From Selaginella tamariscina (Eukaryota > Streptophyta > Lycopodiopsida > Selaginellales > Selaginellaceae), in contig PUQB01000883.1 in the NCBI GenBank assembly GCA_003024785.1, positions 1 to 64,000 on the forward strand: 64,000 bases of DNA. Reading direction: 5' to 3'. This document shows, in pieces, positions 53,850 to 64,000 of this stretch (position 1 is its first letter; every line of letters begins with the position of its first letter). Both the position numbers and the translations under genes were made by a program. The notes beneath the pieces are model-generated. The model worked only from the letters and a program-made list of their open reading frames with translations, was not told where the DNA came from and searched no databases.

Positions 53850-55345
53850 GGTAGAACGGACAATCTTATCGCATTGGGTTTGGCCACAATAGCAATCTCT
53901 TGTTGGTATTTCTTCTCGTCCACAAAGTTCAATTCAATTCCATTACCACCCGGACCATTTCATGGCCAATTATAGGATCTCTATTGTCTTTAAAAAATGC
54001 CTCTTCATATCCACTTTCACAATCTTAGCAAGAATATGGACCCATAATATATTTGAAAATCGGTATGGTACCTGTGTAGTTGTAAACGATCCTAAGGCAG
54101 CTGAGCAGTACTCAAAGTCCATGATCTTGAATTCGCAAGCCGGCCAAGCACGGAATTATTTAGAATCTTCAGTTACAACAGGAATGACATTGTATTTCTC
54201 CTCGCCAAAGACGAAAACTGGAAGACACTGAGGAAGATATCAAATATGCATCTCTTCAGCAACCGCATGCTGGAGTTAAGTGCCTGTTTCCGGGCTAGCG
54301 AGCTCAAACTCACACTGACCTGCATATCACAAGCCTCTAAGCAAGCAAAACCCGTGAACTTGAGGTCGGTGTTCCAAGAGTTTATATCGAATTCCCCTGT
54401 TTCACACTCTTCAGTAAGAAACATCCACAAGTTATCGAGACGTCGATTCGATGGTGTCTCAGTTACTGAATTTGAACATTGGAGAATTGTTTCCCATGCT
54501 GGATGGTTGGATTTACATGGAGCATACAAAACCATGAATAAGTACGTTATATGCCTGAAGTCTATACTCGACCAGGAGATTGAGCAAGCACCGACGACGG
54601 AACGCTCAAACAACTGTTTGTCAGGATTTCATAGATGTCCTCATATCAATGGGAGATGAGATTTCATGCCTTGCTTACAGTAAGTTAGTGTAGTTTAAAT
54701 ATAGATATAAGTTATAAAACATTTTTATTCGACACAGGACATGACTGTTTGCTGGGTTAGAGACAAGCGCCACTACACTTGACTGGGCAATGGCAGAAAT
54801 AATACGTCATCCAGTGGTGATGAGGAAGCTCAAGAAGAGCTTGACGCCGTTGTAGGAACAACACGTATTGTGAGTGAGGAAGACCTTCCGAGTTTACCAT
54901 ACATTCAAGCGATTGTCAAAGAAGCATTGAGGCTACACCCAGCTATTCCACTGGGTGTTCCTCATTTACAACCCAAATGCGGTAAAGCTGGATAATATGT
55001 ATTCCTGCTGGTTGTAAGGTGCTGGTGCATATATGGGCAATGGGTCAGGACGAAGCTTACTGGACAGAACCACATGTGTTTCGTCCAGAGCGTTTCTTGG
55101 ATCCGACGTTTCTGTCACTGGGCAGCATTTTCAGTTGATACCATTCTCATCAGGGAGGCGTATTATGTGTTGGTTATCCTTTGGCAATGCGAACCATATC
55201 ATTTGTCATAGCTGGATTGTTGCAGGCATTCCATTGGACTCCCGTTGGAGACGTTAATATGGAGGAAGGCAAGATGACTATGACGTCTAACCGTGCTTCT
55301 GATTTGGTTGCTCTTGCTACTCCAAGATGGCGATTAATTACGTTT
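53850..55345 (+). pseudogene. Cytochrome P450 (plant A-type) pseudogene
   Basis: P450s are heme monooxygenases anchored in the ER membrane. N-terminal anchor 'LIALGLATIAISCWYFF' is followed by the hinge 'IPLPPGPF' (53860-53955), then 'YGPIIYLKIG', a helix C region 'NWKTLRKISNMHLFSNRMLE' (54215-54275) and helices to 54659. A 58-bp GT-AG intron at 54680-54737 sits just before the I-helix, the conserved single-intron position of plant A-type P450s. Exon 2 has AGLETSATT (after a 1-bp shift), the ExxR motif [17 protein letters not shown] and the heme loop 'PFSSGRRIMC' with a frameshift directly after the ligand Cys. The C-terminus ends ATPRWRLI. Several frameshifts make it a pseudogene; subfamily not assignable. 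Confidence 0.82.
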
Positions 55346-58070
55346 AATATAGTTATGCTTAATTTAATGAATAAGTCATACAACTCAATATTTTAGTGTT
55401 GTTTGATTAATTTACTTTTTGTTCAATAATAACCGTCGGATCTCTTAATCTAAGGTGTTTCACAAAAACATAGATCCTGTCTTTATAATTTAAATATTTT
55501 TATAATCCAAGACAAGAGCATGCTTTTACATTTTTGTATCTACTTGAACTAAATTATATACTATTTAAATTTATGCTAACATCTAATAATATAATTTAAA
55601 ACTACTATAATAACAAACAGCACTTACTGTAGTAACATTAAACTTTGTATGAAAGATTAAATATGATGCGGATTAAAAAGAAGTTGTACAATTCTTTATT
55701 TTATCGTAATAGGGATGTGAACACATATGACTATTTTCTTATTAAAAAGCGTAAGTGTTTAACGGCTAAGTGGGAAACATTTTCACTACACTTTCACTAA
55801 TTTCAAACCCTTTAAAAAATAAGTAAAGTATTATAGTAACTCAATCATTTTTGAAGTGTCACTTATAACTCAAATCGCTTAAAATATTTATGTACATTGG
55901 CACATGTGAATGACTTGTACTTATTTCTTACTTCAAATTTCTTAATTGACTCGTTTTGTGTATTATGTGAATAATTTTATTCTTTAAGTTTAAAGTTTTG
56001 AACCCTTAAGTACATTTAGTAAAATAAATAGTGATTTGGTAAAAGAGAAATTATAAATGTTGCCATTGACATCATTAAAAAACTTCAAATTGAGTTCTAA
56101 ATTAGTTTTTGCAAATCTTTTTATAAGGTTTAAAAAATATTTAATATATTTTATAGAATCTTTACATGCTAAAGTTTAAATACATCTAGGTGATTTATAA
56201 ATAAATAACATATTATATTGTTATAGAGAATTATAAAAATCTATGGTAAGACATTAAGATAAAAAAAATTAAATTAAACACAATAGTAATGAATTCCTCA
56301 TAAAATTGCAACATAACTATGCCAAATTAATAATTCATTACAACATTTCATGTATAAGTTTATAAATTTTAATGTTTAAATTAATAAAGGAATTTATATT
56401 TGAACACAAAACGCACTATTAAATTAAAAATTAATTACAACTAAAATATTTAAATTAAAAACTTTAAAATTTAATAATGTGATTTTAATTAAATATAATA
56501 TATATAATCCAATGTGCATAATATAATATTTAATTAAATTATATAACATACAATTTCAAAAATAAAAAGATATACTTTCTTTCTAAGTTTGATATTGCAT
56601 AATTATATAAAAAATCATAGGATTAACATATATTCATATATTTATTTATGTATAGCAAATATGAACATAATAAGGACTCATCAACCCACAATAGACGTGG
56701 TAGCTATTCTGTAACTTATCAATTTCAACCCTTCTTTATATTGTTAAAAATCAATTCTGGCAAATATATGGTTTCATCACAATTCTTCCATGGCAAATAA
56801 AAGGTATGTTGCTTGTTACATCACTCATCTACAACATCATGGCCATGCATACCTTGGAACTACCACTAAGTCCATATGCCTTAACTTTTTGAAAAATTGA
56901 ACCCACTTGTGTATCTCATGTTACTTGTTTACAATTATTCTTTTCTTATTATTATTTCAATTATTCCATATAGTTAAGGACCTGGAGTCCGGGCTTCCTT
57001 GGCACCATACGGTTAAGGTCTTGGGTCCGGGCTTCATCTCCTTGGCCTGGAGTTTGGGCTTCTTATCCTGGACTCCTTTATTTTGGACGAATTCAAGTTC
57101 ATGGTTCATGTCCTTGGGCAGCCAAGGACATGGGTCCCAGGTCCATGTGCGAGCCATGAGTCCTTCGTTTTAAATTTTTGAATGTGTATGTGTTGCCTTT
57201 GGATGATCGATTAGCTTAATGTAATTGTCATCATGGTCTTTAAGGTGTCTTATCATTACTTTAGCAATCATCGACTTCTTAGCTCGAACTTCAAAATAAA
57301 ATCTTAACATTGTCGCTCTCTATCAAATGGTCATTAGGCAAGGCAAGAATCTATAAGGTTGACTTGGTAATAAAATGTCAGAAGATGTTATTGCTTGAGT
57401 GGGTTCTCCATAGGGGTAGGAACATGGCTAGCTAGAGGGGAATGTGGGAAAGAGGAGGAGTTTGGATCATTAATACCACTATTAAATTTGAAGTAAGAAG
57501 TGCTTGACTACAATTGGTAAAATAGTTAGTAGTGTTCAAGTAAATAATATAGAAAAGGTGCTCAATAAACATGAATGAGCAAGGAGAGTGTATTAAGAAT
57601 GGAAGTCAAACTATAAGGGCTTTCTTTCCTCTCTACACAACATGTGAAGCTTAAATCACTCACAAATCCTTTGAAGCCCTATGTTCGATGCAACCTTCCT
57701 CCTTATATACTTGGGTGCCTTCCTACCCACCTCTAATAATTATGCCTTTTCACTATGACTTTGATATCTATTTGTGGTCGCTAATTTTGCTTGCCATGCC
57801 TTCATGCAATAAAGAATAGTTATCATTATGGTCATAAGGGCACTTGTTACAAACATGGCTTCCTATCAATGTTTGGGCAATTACTGACTTCTCAATGCAA
57901 GCAATCATCTGAACTTTGATAAGAAAACTCTCTACCAAATTGTCATTGAAACAAGGTATCTATTGTACTTTTAGGTTTTCATTCTTGTGTTGTTGTTTTT
58001 GTGGTTGAAACCATGCAATCTTTACCTATTGGCATAGTAACTAGAGGTCGGAAGGGGAGTCTAGAGCACA
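55346..58070. other. Intergenic DNA, AT-rich then mixed
   Basis: 55400-56680 is very AT-rich without coding. 56965-57160 has a short repeat of 'ggtccgggcttc'-type words. Around 57210-57350 and 57800-57950 two diverged direct repeats share TATCATTATGGTC/TCATCATGGTCTT, CAATCAT and ACTCTCTACCAAAT/CTCTCTATCAAAT words. No gene recognised. Confidence 0.45.
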
Positions 58071-58840
58071 CACTATCATAGTTTTTACAATGATTCAACT
58101 CTTTACTGGAAGTTGATTGTTATCACATACTGTACTATGTTAACGGGCCTAAATATAATAGGAAATAGACCTGCTTAGTGCATTTGGGTATCTGGTGATA
58201 ATCTGATCGGGTGTCATTAGGTATTTATAAGAAACTCTTCTAGAAACTCTTCCCCAATTTTGACATTCAAGTTAGGTTTTCTAGTTAGTTTAAATGAGTT
58301 CGACATGTTGAATGGGTTACTAGGGTTGACCTAGCCCTACCATGGGGGCGCACTCTATCGATAAATAAGGTAGAGTATATGTAGTGAGAGTTCCTAAGTT
58401 CAAAAAGAGAGCTCAATTATTCTCTTACGATGTAAGCGAAACTTGTATCGTCAAGAAACAACTTTTCGTTGTGCTGCCTTAAACTTCCACAATAGGGTAC
58501 GTCCCACCATGGGTTAGCCTACCCTTCAAAGAGTTAGTTGATTCTTTGGTTTGTTAACCCACTTGCAAGCCTAAAAAGGATTGTTCGAGTTCACATTCCG
58601 TAAGAATAGTGATTGAAGCCTTGCTTCGACCGCCTCATCCATGCCAAGCTAGGACGATACTTGCATCTCAACTAGCCCATGCATTTGGACTCACAAGATG
58701 AGCATTGACCGTGGACTTGGCCACCTAGGGGTGTGAGTTTCGAACAAACGGATTCCTAACATTGGTTGCTTTACTAGATTTCATAGGGTTTTTAGAGAGG
58801 GATTTTAGGGTTGACACTTGGCAGACCGCCGGGGCACCAA
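58071..58840 (+). repeat. LTR-like dispersed repeat, copy 2 (partner 50481-51300)
   Basis: Same orientation and layout as 50481-51300, 7.6 kb away, with heavy point divergence (mostly C-to-T and G-to-A type). It ends near GGCACCAAA at about 58840. Confidence 0.65.
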
Positions 58841-58957
58841 ATAAAAACTAACAAACATCATTGTAGATCCAAAGTAAGAGGCATTGTTGATTGCAATTAA
58901 TGGGGTCAAGGTGCAACATGAGAGAGGTGCCCAAATGACATGATGAGACGAGGAGAG

Positions 58958-59029
58958 TGTCAAGCCACAATCCAGAAACAAGGAAGAGAGTAGGATTTTG
59001 AGAACAAGAAACTTGACTCAAAAGTGGTT
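58958..59029 (-). repeat. Chromovirus LTR fragment
   Basis: On the minus strand this reads GAGTCAAGTTTCTTGTTCTC and ends TGGCTTGACA, matching the last 70 bases of the chromovirus LTRs at 4444 and 9927. It is cut by the next LTR at 59030. Confidence 0.75.
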
Positions 59030-59689
59030 GACGGTGGCCTGTCATTGCGGCCAGCTAGCAGGACGCCCACTGGAGCGGACAACGACGGGACGAAGCACGG
59101 ATAGGGGAAGGTACTTCAGGTACGGACTGATGGTGACCGGTGTCAGGCGGCAGCGTAACCGGAAGAAGATCCAATCGTCCGGCCAACTACCCAAGGTACG
59201 AAGGACAGCACGTGTGGGGAGGCGCATAAACGACATGCAAGACTCTGCCACTAGGCGGCAGACCAGTGGGAGAGCGCCACCTGTAGCTAGTGACTAGCGA
59301 TAGGTACCCACTATATAAGTCGGAAGGCTGGTAGTGGTCGGGGTCTTTTAGGAGTCAAGTCTACATCTTATATCTTGCTCTCCTATCGAAGATAGTTGTA
59401 CTCAGACAGGCAATATATATAAATCCATTTTCTTCTATTCACCCCAAAGCATCCCCCTGCCCGACTCCTGGGTCCCGCAACACTCCTTGCCCAGTCATCT
59501 CAATAGAACTCCCATTACCTGTACATGGACCCTCACGTGTCCGGGTAAAGGCCATCCAATACCTTTCAATTACTCCTGAGGTAGGCCCCTTGCCGGTCGA
59601 ATCCCCGGGTTGGACACCCTCAACAACATCCTGGACCACTGCACTTCCTGAGAAGCACCACATCTGGCCTGTGGAGTCCCCGACGACTA
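59030..59689 (+). repeat. Tat/Athila-like element 5' LTR
   Basis: Begins TGACGGTGGCCTGTC. CCCACTATATAAG near 59308 is the likely TATA box, with a probable polyadenylation zone near 'caggcaatatatataaa' (59408). Matches 31449-32121. Confidence 0.85.
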
Positions 59690-59690
59690 T

Positions 59691-59707
59691 TTGTGGCGAC
59701 CACAGAG
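59691..59707 (+). other. Candidate primer binding site
   Basis: TTGTGGCGACCACAGAG directly follows the LTR. TGGCGAC starts are common in plant Tat/Ogre-type elements primed by tRNA-Arg; the tRNA was not verified. Confidence 0.45.
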
Positions 59708-61160
59708 GGATAGATAGACACTTATATGGAGTTCACGTAGCAAGTAGAGTGGTGGCCCGACGAAGAGCCGGGATTAACTCATTTGAGCAAATAGAGATTG
59801 ATGAGCAACAGTTGACCAAGAGAATGGGCGAGCCAGCCGAGGGAGGTTGATGGACAGCGCGAGGCAACCTCGTTGCCGCAATTGGCCCCTGCCTCACCTA
59901 CCTGAGGGAATGACAGTAACACAGCATGGCAAATCTCCGAGCAGCGGTAAACTCGGCACACTAGCGGTAGAGGCGGCTGCACGCTGCCAATGAAGAAGGA
60001 TATGAAGAAACCGCAGCACGTCTGGACGACAATCCAGGCACAACAGCATGCGGGTATGAATAGCACCCGGACGGGCGACTTCGCTTGATAGTAACCTACG
60101 ACGCAGAGTGGGACAGATGGCAAGATGAAAAAGCCTTCCGCCTCTCGACGTAGGTGAAAGTGACGGCCGAAGAGCCCCATACCAACAAGCAGAACTAGTG
60201 TTTGACGAGTACCCCCGAAGGAGGAAACCTCGGCCAAGACAACCCCAGGAGAGGGCAGGCCTGCGATAGAGGCGAGAATCTCGAAAGGGCGAAAACAATA
60301 TGGATAGCGATGGAGGACGTGAGCCAGAAGCCCAGCGTGACCAGCGCCACGGTGGAGATAAGATAGGAAACCCAAGGCCATCGTCACCCATCAGGGTGAG
60401 CGGGGGGCCTATGTCTACCCAGAAGAGGGAGGAAAGCCTCATACGGGAAGCCCCCGTAGGGAGGGGCATCGATTGCTAACAAGGCAACCTTTGCATCAGG
60501 AGTTCAGCCGATCGGACGATGCAGCAGGTCAGGGTGGTTACCAGGATGAGAACTCTAGGCTTCGGAAGGCCGGGTACACATGGGGCAACCGCCTGCGCGG
60601 AGGCGACTGGATGTTGACGAGCTGACGGACTGGGAGGAGGCACCAGAAAGAGGGGCTGCACAGCGGCTACCTTGGAGAAGGGACGAGAGGAATTCGTCCA
60701 TGGGCAGGAGAGATTCGCCTGAGCGACTAGTATCGCATTGGCCCCGTGAGGGAAATCGGCCTGGGCACACGGCAGAGCCGCAACCATCACCAGACGAGGG
60801 AATACCATCTCGAGGTGAGGAGGAATCGCCCCATCAATTACGACCGTCTAGATGTCGCGGGGGATTCCACGCACGGTCATACAAAACTATTCGCTGGAGG
60901 AGGAAAACCGTCCAGCCAAGGTAAGCCACGCCACAGCCGTCAGGTTGGTCCCGCGGGGGGGCCCCTAAGGGACAGCCGAGAGGAGCCCGTCCTCGTCACC
61001 CACCTCAACGGGAGGTAGGGCCGCGAGGAAGGAAAACGGTGCCCAGAATACCAGGACGTGGATACACCACGTCCGAAGCGGAGGGTCCAGATTGGAACAA
61101 CTCTCAAGCACAACGGGAACGCCATGGAACTAACCGATCACCTTATTAGCCCGAGCTCAA
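59708..61160 (+). other. Leader and N-terminal coding remnants before gag
   Basis: GC-rich sequence with several shifted frames rich in Arg, Glu and Gly, for example 'RRRLDVDELTDWEEAPERGA' at 60595. It may be the 5' extra ORF or the N-terminal gag of a Tat/Ogre-type element. No domain recognised. Confidence 0.4.
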
Positions 61161-61189
61161 TCGGATGCAGGAGAGCACCGTAACAGTGC

Positions 61190-61980
61190 CCTTACCGTGT
61201 TCCGTGGAGCGAAGGGGGAAGACGCAGACCAACACGTACACAAGTTCGAACAGGTGTGCGAACTTCGGAGTGTGAGCGACAATCACAAGAAGTTGAGTGC
61301 CTTTGCATGCACTCTGGACAAGAAGGCACACGCTTGGTGGATGCGATTCCACGAGGCAAACGAAGGAGCCCGCTAGGAAACCGTACGAAGGGCGTTTCTA
61401 GATACCTTCTAGGAAGAAAAGAGTGAAGAGGAGGTGATCCACAAGCTAACGAGCTTGAAACAGAAAGCGGGAGAGTCGATCGACGAATACACGGTTCGCA
61501 TGTTGGGGTATATTGCCCAGTTGAGAGACGCCCAGTTGACCTTACCAAGAAAATATGGTATTGAAAGGGACTGCGGCCGGAGATCCGCAATGGATCGGCT
61601 TGGACAACGGAATTCAACAAGTTGCTCTGGTAGCCAGGAAGGCCGAAAAGCGGGAAGCTAAAAGACGCCAAGAAAGGAAGGCGTAGAACAAACCGGATGC
61701 AAAAAGGACCAGCGACACCACACAGACGAGGACGTCTCGGACGTCCCAATCGACTTGGAGGGAGAGAAGGAGGGGACCAGGGAGCACGAGCAATCCCACA
61801 AAGGAGACTTATAGACGGTCACAAAGCAGGAAGACCTGGCGGTGACCTTGCTCAGTTAGGATACACAGCGCACAGGGACAGGTATTGCAAAGTGTGTAAT
61901 GTCCATGGATCCCACAACACAGACGACTGTTACCAGCTAACCAAGCTCCTAAGCAGCATCACCCCAGGCCGGCGCCTGGG
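61190..61980 (+). pseudogene. Tat/Athila-like gag with zinc knuckle
   Basis: Retrotransposon gag fold: 'DADQHVHKFEQVCELRSVSD', 'FACTLDKKAHAWWMRFHEAN' (61215-61370), a stop, then 'EEVIHKLTSLKQKAGESIDE' and 'YTVRMLGYIAQLRDAQL' (61430-61540). The knuckle CKVCNVHGSHNTDDC near 61888 is C-x2-C-x5-H-x4-C. The order and the 'AWW..F' block are typical of plant gypsy gag. Frameshifts at about 61380 and 61600. Confidence 0.75.
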
Positions 61981-62639
61981 CCGTTGAGCGATAGGAGGCG
62001 GATCACCGGGGGACCGACAATATGAGAGCCACAGCGGGGGCCAATTCCGCCGCAGATCACGATCAGGAAGACCACAACCAGAGGTCGCATTCCTGGGAGC
62101 GACACAAAACCGACCCAGGTACGACGACAGAAATCGACAGTCGGAATGCCAAGTTGATATGCAGCTGTGCAGCGAACACCATCCACTGTATCGATGCCTC
62201 TGGATCGCGATGCTCAAACCCATGCTGGAAGCACATGTACCAAAAGCCACAGGGGTGGCCGAGGGACCAGCCCCGGCCACAGCAGCACTAGGTTCCACAC
62301 CACAAGCCCACCATGTAGAAACCTCAACCCCCGAGCTACAATGTAGGGCAATCACAAGGTCCCAAGCCCAACAAACCAAATGACAGTCAACTTGGAGGAG
62401 GAAGACAACGGGGAGTCCAGTGAAGAGGAAGTGGCAGCCGAACCTAGGAAACTAGGCCAGTGGGAGCAAAAACGTGTTGAAGTGGAGGCGGCTGCAGAGC
62501 AGGTAAGACTGGCACAAGGCCAACGGGATGCACGAGGCCCTCGCTAGGAAGATGCGAGAAACCCATGTGTTGTGACCTTAGGGGAACTGCTACGGTTATC
62601 CCAGGGCTATGAAGTCCTTACCAAAGAACTGCACAGGGC

Positions 62640-63180
62640 CCAATCACGGCCCCAAGAGTTGCAACAACAGCGGTGAACTTTGTGGACGATGTATCGGCCA
62701 TACCCATTCAGATGGCAAGACCTACAGTCCACAACGTATCATAGATGGGGATCAGGCGTGAACATCATGTCCACAGAACTCCATCAACAACTGGGAATGC
62801 CACCTCCGGAGCCCTCACCCTTCCTCATACGCATAGTGAACCAAACCAAGGTGGTCCCTAAGGGAATCATGAGGAGGGTAAGCATCAGGATCCAGAGCAT
62901 CAAGTTCTGATAAACATGGTTCCTCTTGACATGCACGCAAAAGGGGTTCGACTTACTCCTGGGCCGGCCGTGGCTCCGGGGCACAAGGGTACAACACGAT
63001 TGGAAGAAGCAGCGGATTCGGTTTCCCGTCAAGGAGGGGGTCGTATCCGTCATTGCAAGGCAAGTTCCGGCACCACCTCGAAGTCTCGACCCAAGAGTAC
63101 CATCTCCCAAACTGGGGGAGGGGCTGGATGATGAGGAGGAAGCGGCCATCCTAGCGTGTTGGCCAGAGCTATTTGTCATA
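62640..63180 (+). pseudogene. Aspartic protease region
   Basis: The 'GSGVNIMSTELHQQLGMPPP' segment at 62757-62815 belongs to the active-site loop of this lineage (usually with 'D-x-G-S/G-S' just before), but the Asp-containing part is shifted by a frame at 62745. It is followed by 'FDLLLGRPWLRGTRVQHDWK' near 62950-63010, the usual 'LLGRPWL' strand. Confidence 0.7.
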
Positions 63181-63424
63181 GGAGAGGTGGATCCTCGACA
63201 GGAAGTACGAGAGTCGGGTCGCTACATACCTAATGACTCGGTTAGAAACCGATGCAGACACTCCGGAAGCTCAAATCCCGAAGTTCTGTGGAAGGAAATA
63301 AGGAGTCTAGCCCCCTCGGCCCAGGAAGAGTTAGTAGCAACCAATGTATGGGTGGAACATAACCCGAAGCAGCGGTCAAGCAGGTCAACATAGGCTCCGA
63401 CGAAAACCCCGACTAGTAAATATT

Positions 63425-64000
63425 AACGCTCACATCGGAGCACAGCTGGAAGAGCAGATCACCGACTGTCTCCACAGAGACCTATCACGACCTAAGGGGG
63501 TACCGCCGGAATTGTGTCAGCATCGAATTAAACTGAAACCCGACACTCGACCCAGCCGGCAACAATGCTACCGCATCAACCTGAACTACGCCCGAAAGGC
63601 CAAACAAGAGATCGACAAGTGGCTCGAAGCGGACTTTGTCTACCCCATCGAAAACCCGGAATGGCTGTCACCAATTGTGATCGTGCCAAAGAAAGACGGC
63701 CGCTGAGAATCTGCGTAGATTACCGAAGGCTGAATGCCGCCAGGAGAAGGACCCGTTCCCTATTCCATTCACAGAGGCCATCCTAGAAGACGTAGCAGGC
63801 CACGAGATGTACTCGTTCATGGACGGCTTCAGTGGATACAATCAGGTGACGATCAGCAGAGACCAGGCCAAAACTGCCTTTATCACGGATTGGGGAGCTT
63901 ACGCCTTCAGAGTTATGCCGTTCGGACTCTGCAACGCTCCAGCCACGTTTCAAAGGTTGGTCCAGCGGGTGTTCCCGGACAACCTCACAGATTTTGTCCG
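63425..64000 (+). pseudogene. Reverse transcriptase, partial (window end)
   Basis: 'HRIKLKPDTRPSRQQCYRIN' and 'WLEADFVYPIENPEWLSPIV' (63525-63690), then 'VPKKDGR', a frameshift near 63705, 'LRICVDYRRLNAA', another shift near 63745, 'MYSFMDGFSGYNQVTISRDQ' at 63809, and 'AFRVMPFGLCNAPATFQRLV' near 63905. 'FMDGFSGYNQ' (where other gypsy lineages have 'TKIDLRSGYHQ') points to the Athila/Tat branch. Confidence 0.85.

Larger units (their letters stand above)
59030..64000 (+). mobile_element. 5' half of a Tat/Athila-like Ty3/gypsy element (continues past the window)
   Basis: 5' LTR, a leader of about 1.5 kb, gag, zinc knuckle, protease and the start of RT. The LTR matches that of the 3' half at 31449. 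GC-rich compared with its surroundings. Frameshifts in gag and protease; RT is the best-kept part. Confidence 0.83.

Noticed and set aside
59779..61749. Long minus-strand frames over the Tat/Athila-like leader and gag
   Set aside because: GC-rich antisense frames opposite gag-type coding; the plus-strand frames match gag, the antisense ones match nothing recognised.
1..64000. tRNA, rRNA or organelle-derived genes
   Set aside because: None recognised while reading both strands; only primer binding sites resembling tRNA ends were found. A covariance-model search was not possible.

Overview
The window looks like nuclear DNA of a land plant. It has an AT-rich background, spliced genes, F-box/kelch-like and plant-type cytochrome P450 sequences, and several nested Ty3/gypsy LTR retrotransposons. 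A bryophyte-grade plant (moss or liverwort) is my weak guess from the style of the F-box and P450 genes. Nothing in the sequence fixes the species. I see no intact, clearly functional host gene: every recognisable gene carries stops or frameshifts, or is only part of a gene.

Layout. 1-3.8 kb: AT-rich DNA around a broken F-box gene. 3.8-12.7 kb: a decayed coding region split by a 5.9 kb chromodomain retrotransposon (chromovirus). 13.0-17.7 kb: a second F-box fragment, cut by a 3.7 kb internally deleted gypsy element with a tandemly expanded protease region. 17.7-19.9 kb: a repeat rich in microsatellites and palindromes (copy C). 20.5-21.3 kb: a decayed FCP1/NIF-type phosphatase-like gene. 21.75-23.96 kb: a segment bounded by 20-bp inverted repeats. 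23.9-27.7 kb: copy A (minus strand) of a transposon-like element whose protein carries the conserved block I recognise as DUF7869. 27.7-32.1 kb: the GC-rich 3' half of a large Tat/Athila-like gypsy element with an accessory coiled-coil region after integrase. 32.1-34.8 kb: a gene with a ParB-like motif, duplicated as an inverted repeat. 35.2-37.7 kb: copy D, the reverse-oriented relative of C. 38.9-40.2 kb: five exons of a mitochondrial enoyl-reductase-like (MECR) gene, with frameshifts. 42.0-42.8 kb: a dense array of the palindrome GGCGGGATTAATCCCGCC, directly followed by copy B (plus strand) of the DUF7869 element (42.8-46.5 kb). 46.5-50.3 kb: a minus-strand gypsy element truncated at the B end. 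50.5-58.8 kb: two direct copies of an LTR-like repeat enclosing a minisatellite and a P450 pseudogene. 59.0-64.0 kb: the 5' half of another Tat/Athila-like element, running off the window.

The most interesting system is the pair of nearly identical DUF7869 elements and their association with the GGCGGGATTAATCCCGCC palindrome. Copies A and B lie 15 kb apart in opposite orientation. Both have an AGTTGTA/TACAACT terminus, both abut a copy of the palindrome at the same end, and they carry different frameshifts. Copy B has in addition a precise inversion of its first exon. The palindrome forms arrays at four loci in the window, and in one of them the spacers are themselves mirrored. This looks like a poorly described family of plant DNA transposons with foldback-like palindromic arrays, but mobility and mechanism are inference.
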